Source: Bradyrhizobium sp. (GTDB lineage: Bacteria > Pseudomonadota > Alphaproteobacteria > Rhizobiales > Xanthobacteraceae). Taken from it: DNA of 11,805 nt. The notes beneath the pieces are model-generated. The model was given only the letters and a program-made list of their open reading frames with translations. It was not told the DNA's origin and did no database searches. The stretch spans positions 1 to 11,805 of the forward strand of contig JAICIT010000034.1 in NCBI GenBank assembly GCA_025960445.1, written 5' to 3'. Shown here piece by piece: positions 1 through 6,792 of this stretch (the first letter of the stretch is position 1; the number at the start of each line of letters is the position of its first letter). A program made the position numbers and the translations under genes.

Positions 1-982
1 CCTGATTGACAGCCACGTTCATCCGGTCGCGGGCGACTGGACGCCGCGGCAAAATCAGATCGGCTGGATCGACAGTTTCCTTCACGGCGGTGTCACCACG
101 ATGATTTCCGCGGGCGAGGTACATATGCCCGGCCGGCCGCGGGACGTTGTTGGTCTGAAAGCGATGGCGATTTTTGCCCAACGGGCGTTCTGGACGCTTC
201 GCCCCGGCGGAGTGAAGGTGCATGCCGGTGCACCCGTCATTGAAACCGAAATGGTCGAAGAGGATTTCAAGGATTTGGCCGCGGCCGGCGTCAAGCTGCT
301 CGGCGAGGTCGGCCTCGGTGGCGTCAAGGATGGCCCGACCGCGCGCAAGATGGTGGGATGGGCGCGCAAATACGGCATCCAGAGCACCATCCATACCGGC
401 GGTCCTTCGATTCCGGGCTCCGGCCTGATCGACAAGGATGTGGTGCTCGAAGCCGACACCGACGTGGTCGGCCATATCAATGGCGGTCACACCGCCCTGC
501 CCGACGACCAGATCCGCTGCATCTGCGAGGGCTGCAAGCGGGGACTTGAACTGGTTCACAATGGCAACGAACGTTCGGCGCTCTACACATTGCGGATCGC
601 TCGCGAGATGGGCGACCTCGGTCGCGTCATCCTTGGCACCGATGCACCAGCCGGTTCAGGCGTGCAGCCGCTGGGCATTTTGCGCATGATATCGCTGCTG
701 TCATCGCTCGGCGAAGTCCCAGCCGAGATTGCTTTCTGCTTTGCTACCGGCAACACCGCAAGGATGCGCGCGCTGGATTGCGGCATCGTCGAGGTTGGAC
801 GCGCGGCGGACTTCGTCATCATGGACAAGGCGCAGCATTCCGCCGGCAAGAACATTCTCGATAGCGTGCGGCTTGGGGATCTTCCCGGCGTCGGCATGAC
901 CATTATCGACGGTATCGTGCGCACCCAGCGCAGCCGCAACACGCCTCCGGCCACCAAGGTGCCGGTGATTGTTGGGCATTAG
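1..982 (+). CDS. ena: Enamidase (1,4,5,6-tetrahydro-6-oxonicotinate amidohydrolase), 5'-truncated by window edge
   Basis: The reading frame is open from base 2 (first full codon) to the TAG at 980-982, giving 326 residues; the N-terminal part, probably some tens of residues, lies outside the window. The product is a metal-dependent amidohydrolase. The HxH metal motif (Asp-Ser-His-Val-His) is at 8-22, followed by GEVGLG (Glu codon 305-307), IHTGG (His 392-394), HINGG (His 473-475) and GTDAP (Asp 641-643), the order expected for metal and catalytic residues of this superfamily. As I remember it, the Eubacterium barkeri enamidase shares long stretches with this protein, including the HGGVTTMISAG, PGRP and SRNTPPA segments, which makes this a specific call and not just 'amidohydrolase'. 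The E. barkeri enzyme is a cytoplasmic Fe-Zn enzyme making 2-formylglutarate and ammonia. The gene converges on the operon that carries the preceding pathway step, hnr, so it is transcribed separately. Confidence 0.9.
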   Translation, partial: LIDSHVHPVAGDWTPRQNQIGWIDSFLHGGVTTMISAGEVHMPGRPRDVVGLKAMAIFAQRAFWTLRPGGVKVHAGAPVIETEMVEEDFKDLAAAGVKLLGEVGLGGVKDGPTARKMVGWARKYGIQSTIHTGGPSIPGSGLIDKDVVLEADTDVVGHINGGHTALPDDQIRCICEGCKRGLELVHNGNERSALYTLRIAREMGDLGRVILGTDAPAGSGVQPLGILRMISLLSSLGEVPAEIAFCFATGNTARMRALDCGIVEVGRAADFVIMDKAQHSAGKNILDSVRLGDLPGVGMTIIDGIVRTQRSRNTPPATKVPVIVGH

Positions 983-1028
983 AGCATTTTCGAACGAACT
1001 GGATGACGGTCGCGTGAAGAAACACGTC
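981..1028. repeat. Degenerate Bradyrhizobium-type intergenic repeat between convergent genes
   Basis: The short space between the convergent ena and marR genes is almost filled by a sequence beginning AGAGCATTTTCGAACGAA and containing CGCGTGAAGAAACACG. It resembles, with a few changes and one missing base, a short intergenic repeat I remember as abundant in Bradyrhizobium and relatives (AGAGCATTTTCGAGCGAAG..., then CGCGTGAAGAAAACGCG). In that remembered form the right end is a small hairpin; here it is reduced to CGTG/CACG around AAGAAA. The first bases overlap the ena stop codon. No U-rich terminator is seen, so any role in ending either transcript is conjecture. The call rests on memory, not on a database comparison. 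Confidence 0.55.
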
Positions 1029-1032
1029 CGGC

Positions 1033-1485
1033 TCAACGCAGCTTGCTCAATAGCGCGATCAGCGTCTCACGCTCCTTGGCGTCGAGAGGTGCAAGCGTCT
1101 CCTTCGTGATCGCAAGCGCATTCGGTACCGCCTTTTCCACCAGCTGCTGACCTGCTCGGGTCAAACTGACGAGCAGGCGTCGGCCATCCTCGGGATCGGG
1201 GCTGGTCTCAGTCAGACCTCGGGCGGTAAGCCGGTCGATCACCCCTTTGATAGTGGCGACGTCCATCGCCGTCAGTCGCCCGAGTTGGTTCTGGGAGCAC
1301 GGTCCGGTTTCGGTGAGCTTGGATACGGCCGCCCATTGCGTCGGAGTGAGATTGGTTCCCATTTCCCGGGCGAAGATGGTGGCGTGGCGTTGCCACACCT
1401 GGCGCAGGATGAAGCCAATCTGCTCCTCAAGAATATAGGCTAGCCGCGGCTTGGCATTTCGCCTGGCTGGAACACTCCTGTTCAT
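1033..1485 (-). CDS. MarR-family transcriptional regulator
   Basis: A 150-residue protein of normal MarR length. A winged helix-turn-helix is visible: helices around residues 45-90 (TPTQWAAVSKL, then SQNQLGRLTAMDVATIKGVIDRL as the HTH and recognition helix) and the wing DPEDGRRLLVSLT at 97-109, followed by C-terminal dimerisation helices. The ATG at 1485 is chosen because an AGGGGG ribosome site precedes it at 1489-1494; the frame extends further upstream, but into livF. It is the last gene of the operon, 29 bp after the livF stop. Family knowledge: MarR proteins usually bind palindromes and release DNA on binding aromatic acids; NicR of Pseudomonas putida is a MarR repressor of nicotinate genes that responds to 6-hydroxynicotinate. 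By context this protein may sense nicotinate or 6-hydroxynicotinate and act on 9159-9487, but its ligand and site are not shown by the sequence. Confidence 0.9.
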   Translation of the reverse strand: MNRSVPARRNAKPRLAYILEEQIGFILRQVWQRHATIFAREMGTNLTPTQWAAVSKLTETGPCSQNQLGRLTAMDVATIKGVIDRLTARGLTETSPDPEDGRRLLVSLTRAGQQLVEKAVPNALAITKETLAPLDAKERETLIALLSKLR

Positions 1486-1514
1486 TTTCCCCCTGCCCTT
1501 TTCTGACGCCAGGA

Positions 1515-2219
1515 TCAAAGCGCCAAATGCGCGTCGCGAATGTCCGGACGAGCGTCGAGATCGCTCATCGTTCCGCTGAAACAGATCCGGCCGCGTTCGA
1601 TGATGTAAGCGCGGTCGCAAATCAGTCGTGTGAAATGCAAGTTCTGCTCCGAGACCATGATGCTCAGTCCTTCGCGCTTCATGGTCAGGATCGCCTCGAC
1701 CATCTGTTCCACGATTCTAGGCGCCAAACCCTCCGAGGGCTCGTCGAGCAGCACCAAAGAGGGATTGCCCATCAGCGTCCGGGCGATCGTCAGCATCTGC
1801 TGCTCGCCGCCGCTCATGCGTCCACCTGTGCGCCCGCGCATTTCGGCAAGATTGGGAAATAGGGAAAACAACTTCTCCCTGGTCCACTGCGGCGCATTCG
1901 GCCTTGCCGGCTGCCGCCCGACCTCGAGGTTTTCGTCCACCGTCAGGTCCGTGAAGATTCGCCGTTCCTCCGGAACGTAGCCGAGGCCGCGGCTCGCGAT
2001 CGCATGGGTTGGCTGGTCCGAAACATCCCTGCCCTCGAAGACGATGCGTCCGGAGCGCTGCGCCACCAAACCTACGATAGATCGAAAGGTCGTCGATTTG
2101 CCCGCGCCATTGCGCCCCAGCAGGGCCACCACCTCGCCATCGCCCACATCAAGCGCAACATCGAACAGGATGTGGGCCGGGCCGTAGTAACTGTTGAGCG
2201 CCTCGACACTCAGTTTCAT
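1515..2219 (-). CDS. livF: Liv-type ABC transporter ATP-binding protein LivF
   Basis: A 234-residue ATPase subunit of a branched-chain-amino-acid-type (HAAT family) importer. Walker A is GRNGAGKST at residues 35-43, the ABC signature MSGGEQQ at 135-141 and Walker B LVLLDEP at 155-161. The switch position carries the EQN usual in LivF where many ABC ATPases have His. YVPEERRIF at 81-89 is also typical of LivF. The start ATG overlaps the livG stop by 4 bp (ATGA, 2216-2219), implying translational coupling. It would pair with LivG as the ATPase heterodimer under the fused permease. The name reflects family membership; the neighbouring nicotinate genes suggest the substrate is a pyridine carboxylate and not leucine. 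Confidence 0.93.
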   Translation of the reverse strand: MKLSVEALNSYYGPAHILFDVALDVGDGEVVALLGRNGAGKSTTFRSIVGLVAQRSGRIVFEGRDVSDQPTHAIASRGLGYVPEERRIFTDLTVDENLEVGRQPARPNAPQWTREKLFSLFPNLAEMRGRTGGRMSGGEQQMLTIARTLMGNPSLVLLDEPSEGLAPRIVEQMVEAILTMKREGLSIMVSEQNLHFTRLICDRAYIIERGRICFSGTMSDLDARPDIRDAHLAL

Positions 2220-3007
2220 GCCGAAGCCCCCTCGCGATGGCGGGCGTCATAGACCAGGCCTTCGCCCAAATAGATCGCGCGGACTTCCGGATTACGCCGA
2301 ACCTGCTCGGGCGATCCTTCCGCGATCAATGTGCCGCGATTGAGCACCAGGATGCGGTCGGCGTGCTCAAACACGACATCCATGTCATGTTCGGTGAAGA
2401 GAACGCCGATCGATTTCTCGCGAGCGATCCGGGCGGTCAGCCTCATCAATTCAATGCGCTCGCGCGGCGCCATGCCGGCGGTCGGCTCATCCATCAGCAG
2501 CAACTTCGGCTCATTGGCGAGAGCAATAGCCAGTTCCAGCCGCTTCAGATCGCCGTATGCAAGTTCACCGCACGGCCGCTCAGCATAGCCTCCCATCGCG
2601 ACCAGTTCGAGCAGATGGCCGGCCTCGACTTCGGCGAAACGCGGCGTGGAGGCCCAGACATTGAACAATTGCCGGCGAAACGACAGCAGCGCCACCTGGA
2701 CATTTTCACGCACCGTCATGGTGGGAAAGGTTGCGGTGATCTGGAAGGTTCGGCCAACGCCGAGGCGCCATACTTCGCGCGGCTTCCTGCCCGTAGTGTC
2801 CTGGCCGAGCAACTTGATCCGGCCGGAGCTGGACCTGGTTTGGCCGTTCAGCATGTCGAAGCAGGTGCTCTTACCCGCGCCGTTCGGGCCAATCAACGCC
2901 AGAATCTCCCCCCCTTTCAGCTCGAACGAAACGCCTCGCACCGCATGCACGCCTCCATAGGATTTGCTCAAGCGTTCGACTGAAAGCAGCGTGGGCGCGG
3001 TGCTCAT
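2216..3007 (-). CDS. livG: Liv-type ABC transporter ATP-binding protein LivG
   Basis: A 263-residue ATPase subunit. Walker A is GPNGAGKST at residues 40-48, the Q-loop is near Gln89 (GRTFQ), and the signature is LAYGD at 149-153, in the LivG style where LSGGQ is replaced. Walker B is LLLMDEP at 169-175, and TEHDMD with the switch His is at 205-210. LivG proteins typically end with a short extension after the consensus AIYLGE, as here at 244-249. Both gene borders are ATGA overlaps: with the permease upstream (3004-3007) and with livF downstream (2216-2219). It is a cytoplasmic partner of LivF that drives uptake through LivHM. Confidence 0.93.
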   Translation of the reverse strand: MSTAPTLLSVERLSKSYGGVHAVRGVSFELKGGEILALIGPNGAGKSTCFDMLNGQTRSSSGRIKLLGQDTTGRKPREVWRLGVGRTFQITATFPTMTVRENVQVALLSFRRQLFNVWASTPRFAEVEAGHLLELVAMGGYAERPCGELAYGDLKRLELAIALANEPKLLLMDEPTAGMAPRERIELMRLTARIAREKSIGVLFTEHDMDVVFEHADRILVLNRGTLIAEGSPEQVRRNPEVRAIYLGEGLVYDARHREGASA

Positions 3008-4890
3008 TCGGCGCTCTCGATCTGGGACCGCAGGAGCGAAGAATCTTTGGAGTGCGACCGTCTGCGATTGCGTATTGTCTCCAGCACTCCGACGACGCCT
3101 TTCGGGAAGGCGACCACAATCAGAATGATCACCCCGCCAAGCACCAGCTTAGACAGATCGGTCTGGCTCACCAGCCAGATGCTAAGCGCCTTGTAAATGA
3201 TGGCTCCGACCACCGCGCCTGAAACGGTGTCGACACCGCCGAGCAGCACCATCACCAGCGCATCCACCGACAACGAAATGCCGAGGCTGTCGGGAAACAC
3301 GCTACCCTTCAGGTATGCGAACAGCGCGCCCGCAACCCCGGCGATCCCGCCGGCGATTACGAAAGCGGTCCATTGAATGCGTTTTCCGTCAATACCGACA
3401 GCTTCACTGCGCAGCGGCGAGTCACGGTTTGCCCGTAGCGCAAAACCGAATGGCGAGAATACCAGAACCCGGAGCGCGGCGACCGCGAGCGCGGCGATAC
3501 CAATCGAAAGGCAATAAAAATGCGAAGGGCTGGCAGCCCACTTCTCGGGCCATACGCCGAGAATGCCGTTATCGCCTCCGGTAAGCTCCACCCACTGGAA
3601 TGCTACCGACCAGACAATCTGCGCGAACGCCAGCGTCAGCATAGCGAAATACACACCCGACAACTGGACCGCAAAAAATCCGAACACGGCCGCGCCGAGA
3701 ACCCCAAGGAGTGGCCCGAGCAGCAGGCAGAGGAGCATCGGCAGACCGGCGAGCTTGGCGAGGAATGCGACGCCATAGGCCCCGAGTCCGAAGTAGGCGG
3801 CATGGCCGAACGAAGCCAGGCCGCCGACTGACATCAGGAAATGCAGGCTGGCCGCAAAGATCACAAAGATCGCGATCTCTGAGCCGACGGTGAGTGCGTA
3901 ATTGCCGGCAACGAGTGGCACCGCAAGCGCCAGAATCAGACCAGCAAGCGCCAACATGCGTTCTTGCGTCGTCAGCGGGCGCCAAGGGTTCAGGGTAAGG
4001 CCCGGCGTCCGCCGTGCGGCAGCTTCCGGCTTTCCGAACAGGCCCCAGGGCCGGACGATCAGCACCACCGCCATCACCAGAAATACCAGGATGATTGAAA
4101 TTTTCGGAAAAATCAGGATGCCAAACGCATTCAGCTCGGACACTAAAACCGCCGCGACAAATGCGCCGACGATACTGCCAAGACCACCTATCACGACCAC
4201 CACGAACACGTCGACGATGATGCGCAGATCCATCGCATGGTTCACCGCGTCGCGCGGAATCTGGAGCGCGCCGCCGAAGGCCGCGAGAAAAACCCCAAGC
4301 GCGAACACGCTGGTAAACAGCCATTTCTGATTGACACCAAGCGCGGCTACCATGTCACGATCCTGGGTCGCCGCCCGGACCAGCACGCCCCAGCGCGTTC
4401 GCTGGAACATCAGCCACAAGGCCGCAAGCACGATCGGACCGAGCACAATCAGGAACAGATCGTATGTCGGGATGTTCTGTCCGAAAAAATCAACCGCACC
4501 TTTAAACCCCGGCGCGCGGCGGCCCAGCAGGTCGCTCGGTCCCCAGATCAGAACGACCAGATCTTCGACCATCAATGTCAAGCCAAACGTTGCCAGCAAC
4601 TGAAACAGCTCGGGCACGTGATAGATACGCCGCAGCAGTATCATTTCGACCAGCACGCCGACCGCGGCAACGATGAGCGCCGCGCCGAGGATACCCGCCC
4701 AGAATCCGAACGCGCCGGAAAGCCTTTCGGTCAACGTATACGCCGCATAAGCGCCGAGCATGTAGAACGCGCCATGGGCGAAATTGACAATGCGGGTCAC
4801 GCCGAAAATGATCGACAGCCCAGACGCAACCAGAAACAGCGAAGCCGCACTCGCAAGACCGGTCAGAAACTGAACGACGTAAAAAGCCAT
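3004..4890 (-). CDS. Fused LivH-LivM ABC transporter permease
   Basis: A 628-residue inner-membrane protein that joins two permeases usually encoded separately. Residues 1 to about 290 match LivH: GLSIIFGVTRIVNFAHGAFYMLGAY at 24-48 and a cytoplasmic coupling loop around 172-187. A charged linker follows (about 287-310, GKPEAAARRTPG). Residues from about 310 to 605 match LivM: SVGGLASFGHAAYFGLGAY at 354-372, a coupling loop around 484-502, and SVDALVMVLLGGVDTVSGAVVG at 541-562. Many hydrophobic segments run throughout, and a basic tail (RNRRRSHSK) ends the protein. There is no internal stop, and no sign of a frameshift; fused LivHM permeases occur in other alphaproteobacteria. The gene starts 55 bp after the binding-protein stop, with a hairpin in the gap, and has only a weak ribosome site. 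It overlaps livG by 4 bp. Confidence 0.92.
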   Translation of the reverse strand: MAFYVVQFLTGLASAASLFLVASGLSIIFGVTRIVNFAHGAFYMLGAYAAYTLTERLSGAFGFWAGILGAALIVAAVGVLVEMILLRRIYHVPELFQLLATFGLTLMVEDLVVLIWGPSDLLGRRAPGFKGAVDFFGQNIPTYDLFLIVLGPIVLAALWLMFQRTRWGVLVRAATQDRDMVAALGVNQKWLFTSVFALGVFLAAFGGALQIPRDAVNHAMDLRIIVDVFVVVVIGGLGSIVGAFVAAVLVSELNAFGILIFPKISIILVFLVMAVVLIVRPWGLFGKPEAAARRTPGLTLNPWRPLTTQERMLALAGLILALAVPLVAGNYALTVGSEIAIFVIFAASLHFLMSVGGLASFGHAAYFGLGAYGVAFLAKLAGLPMLLCLLLGPLLGVLGAAVFGFFAVQLSGVYFAMLTLAFAQIVWSVAFQWVELTGGDNGILGVWPEKWAASPSHFYCLSIGIAALAVAALRVLVFSPFGFALRANRDSPLRSEAVGIDGKRIQWTAFVIAGGIAGVAGALFAYLKGSVFPDSLGISLSVDALVMVLLGGVDTVSGAVVGAIIYKALSIWLVSQTDLSKLVLGGVIILIVVAFPKGVVGVLETIRNRRRSHSKDSSLLRSQIESAE

Positions 4891-4913
4891 CTGCCAATCC
4901 GGTCAAAAGAATT

Positions 4914-4934
4914 GCGGGCGCATCGAGCGCCCGC
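4914..4934 (-). terminator. GC-rich hairpin between binding-protein and permease genes (attenuator or mRNA-stabilising)
   Basis: A perfect 8-bp inverted repeat, GCGGGCGC at 4914-4921 and GCGCCCGC at 4927-4934, encloses a 5-base loop. In the transcript it begins 11 bases after the binding-protein stop codon. The bases that follow (AATTCTTTTG) hold only a short broken run of U, so full termination is doubtful. In binding-protein transporter operons such hairpins often protect the upstream message and lower permease expression relative to the binding protein; that is the role I infer. Confidence 0.55.
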
Positions 4935-4945
4935 ACTGATCAACC

Positions 4946-6151
4946 TCACTCCTTTGGACGGAGCTTTGCTACTTCCGCATCGCTCGGCTGGTAGTCGGCG
5001 CCATTGCGGTAGACCGAATCCACCATAATGCCCTTGCCGTCCTTGAGCGCGGTCTTGCCGACGAACGCCCCCATTGTCGACTGATGATCAATCTTTCGAA
5101 ACGTGATCTGGCCGAAGGGCGACGGCACCGACAAGCCCTCCGCCGCAGCGATCAGCTTGTCCGGGTCGGTGGAATTGGCTTTGGCGAGAATGGCTGCGGC
5201 CGATTTGATGGTCTGGTAACCGACCACCGAGCCGAGCCGCGGATAATCATTATACTTGGCCTGATACGCCTTGAGAAAAGCCTGATGCTCCGGCGTCTTG
5301 ATGCTGTACCAGGGGTAGCCGGTGACGATCCAGCCTTCCGGCGTCTCGTCCTTGAGCGGATCGAGGTATTCCGGTTCGCCGGTCAGGAAGCTCACCACAG
5401 AGCGGTTCTTGAACAAGCCGCGAGTATTGCCTTCACGCACGAGCTTCACGAGATCAGCGCCGAAGGTGACGTTGAGGATGGCTTCAGGATTGGCAGCAGC
5501 GACTGCCTGCACCACCGGACCGGCATCTATCTTGCCCTGCGGCGGCCATTGTTCTTCGACCCACTGGATGTCGGGCCGCTTTTCGGACATCAGTTTCTTG
5601 AACACGGCCACAGCCGACTGGCCGTATTCATAATTCGGCGCAATCGTCGCCCATCGCTTCGCTGGAAGCTTTGCCGCCTCCTCCACCAGCATTGCCGCCT
5701 GCATGTAATTGGATGGGCGCAGCCGGAACGTATACCGATTTCCCTTTGCCCAGGTAATCGCATCCGTCAGCGGCTCCGCAGCCAGGAAGAAGATCTTTTT
5801 CTGGTTCGCGAAATCGCTGACCGCGAGGCCGATGTTGGACAAAAATGTCCCCGTCAGCATCGCGACATTCTCACTCGACGTCAGTTCGTTGGCGGCGGTT
5901 TGCGCGTCAGCCGGTTTGCCGCCATCGTCCTTTGAGATCACAACGAGCTTCTTGCCGTTAATTCCGCCGGCCGCATTGACCTCCTCGAGGGCGAGTTGCC
6001 AACCCTTGCGGTAAGGCTCCGTGAACGCCGGCAAGAGCGAATAGCTGTTGATTTCGCCGATCTTGATTTCGCTCTGCGCCATGGCGGAATCCGCCATGCC
6101 GCCAACAGCGAGCGCAAGCGCGACACCCAGGAATCCTCTGCTTCGTTGCAT
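4946..6151 (-). CDS. Periplasmic substrate-binding protein of Liv-type ABC transporter
   Basis: A 401-residue type I periplasmic binding protein (Peripla_BP_6/LivK-like). The N-terminus is a signal peptide: basic MQRSR, a hydrophobic core (FLGVALALAVGG) and a probable cleavage site after AMA, residue 25. The mature protein opens with EIKIGEINSYS. EEVNAAGGINGKKLVVISKDDGG at about 55-77 is characteristic of the family, and the alternating two-lobe pattern continues through PNYEYGQSAVAVFKKL (about 172-187). A strong GGAGGT ribosome site lies at 6157-6162, fitting the ATG at 6151. The gene starts 23 bp after the PF06684 gene stop. The family binds amino acids, amides and many aromatic acids, so the ligand cannot be read directly; operon partners point to nicotinate, 6-hydroxynicotinate or a close relative. 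Confidence 0.93.
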   Translation of the reverse strand: MQRSRGFLGVALALAVGGMADSAMAQSEIKIGEINSYSLLPAFTEPYRKGWQLALEEVNAAGGINGKKLVVISKDDGGKPADAQTAANELTSSENVAMLTGTFLSNIGLAVSDFANQKKIFFLAAEPLTDAITWAKGNRYTFRLRPSNYMQAAMLVEEAAKLPAKRWATIAPNYEYGQSAVAVFKKLMSEKRPDIQWVEEQWPPQGKIDAGPVVQAVAAANPEAILNVTFGADLVKLVREGNTRGLFKNRSVVSFLTGEPEYLDPLKDETPEGWIVTGYPWYSIKTPEHQAFLKAYQAKYNDYPRLGSVVGYQTIKSAAAILAKANSTDPDKLIAAAEGLSVPSPFGQITFRKIDHQSTMGAFVGKTALKDGKGIMVDSVYRNGADYQPSDAEVAKLRPKE

Positions 6152-6156
6152 CCCTT

Positions 6157-6162
6157 ACCTCC
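6157..6162 (-). promoter_or_regulatory. Strong ribosome binding site of the binding-protein gene
   Basis: GGAGGT on the minus strand sits 5 bases before the ATG at 6151. It is the best Shine-Dalgarno match in the operon, much better than that of the permease gene that follows. This is consistent with the higher amount of binding protein that such importers usually need. Confidence 0.75.
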
Positions 6163-6174
6163 GGAGTTGAAGAA

Positions 6175-6759
6175 TTACCGCAAACCGTCTTCGCCTTTGA
6201 TCTCAGGAACAGTCAAACCGCCCACACGCGGCAATGGCCTGCCGCTGTCGGTAATCGCGACCGCAACCATGATTTCATTTGCGCGCGGAGCATCATTGAT
6301 CTGCACTTCCATTCCGTCGAAATGGCTGCGCACGAACGCCGCATCCTTGTGGCCGAGGGGGATATCCAGCGTCGTGCCCGGCCCGCTCCGTTTTTTCGAT
6401 GACGGAATTAATGCCGCCCCTTTGCCGAGAACCTTGCGCACCGGCGCACCCATCTTGGGATGAAGTATCGCCGCGGCGTGCTCAAGCTCGCCGTTTTCAC
6501 CCACGGCGGCGGCTTTGCCATAGCTGTGCGCCTTTGCCCCCTCGATCCCCAGCGCGGCGACAGCCTTTCTCGCGAGCAGGTCTCCGAGCTCCTCGCCAAT
6601 GGCGATCAGAGGCGAGAGATCCTCGACATACCTGCCGGCAAAGGGGTTCTCGATAACAGCAATCGCGGCGGCCCGCCGGGTCGACGGCGTGACCGTGCGC
6701 CCCATCTCCATACAGGTTTCCTCGACCACGGTGACGATCTTGCGAATGACCGCGCTCAT
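6175..6759 (-). CDS. PF06684 (DUF1185, 'amino acid synthesis') family protein
   Basis: A 194-residue cytoplasmic protein without signal peptide or membrane segment. I recognise the PF06684 family from its start (MSAVIRKIVTVVEE), from AVIENPFAGRY in the N-terminal third, from HAAAILHPKMGAPVRKVLGKGAALIPSSKK in the middle and from GTTLDIPLGHKDAAFVRSH and MEVQINDAPRANEIMVAVA near the end. Structures from the family were reported to show a variant of the chorismate mutase fold; the suggested link with amino-acid metabolism has no established reaction that I know of. The ATG at 6759 is preferred for the GGA five bases upstream; another ATG at 6774 would add 5 residues but has GGAG almost touching it. 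It lies 33 bp after the UPF0280 stop and 23 bp before the binding protein. Placement beside hnr suggests a role with a ring-reduction or ring-opening intermediate, which is unproven. Confidence 0.85.
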   Translation of the reverse strand: MSAVIRKIVTVVEETCMEMGRTVTPSTRRAAAIAVIENPFAGRYVEDLSPLIAIGEELGDLLARKAVAALGIEGAKAHSYGKAAAVGENGELEHAAAILHPKMGAPVRKVLGKGAALIPSSKKRSGPGTTLDIPLGHKDAAFVRSHFDGMEVQINDAPRANEIMVAVAITDSGRPLPRVGGLTVPEIKGEDGLR

Positions 6760-6792
6760 TTCTGTCCGCCCCATTCTCCGGTCCCGGTGATG

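Noticed and set aside
1486..1620. 45-codon N-terminal extension of the MarR protein
   Set aside because: It would overlap livF and has an Arg-rich composition unlike MarR proteins; the ATG at 1485 has a good ribosome site and gives normal length.
2237..2983. + strand open frame of 248 codons
   Set aside because: It is opposite livG, whose Walker and signature motifs are clear; no domain is seen in the antisense translation.
3004..4890. LivH-LivM joining as a sequencing error or frameshift
   Set aside because: The frame is continuous with a plausible charged linker, and such fusions occur in related bacteria.
4914..4934. Full rho-independent terminator ending the operon after the binding-protein gene
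   Set aside because: The U run after the stem is short and interrupted, and a binding protein without its permease would make little sense; partial attenuation or message protection fits better.
4237..5028. + strand open frame of 263 codons
   Set aside because: It is opposite the permease gene and the end of the binding-protein gene; its composition, rich in Gln, Arg and His, is what antisense reading of a hydrophobic protein gives.
5084..5935. + strand open frame of 283 codons
   Set aside because: It is opposite the binding-protein gene, which has a signal peptide, family motifs and a strong ribosome site.
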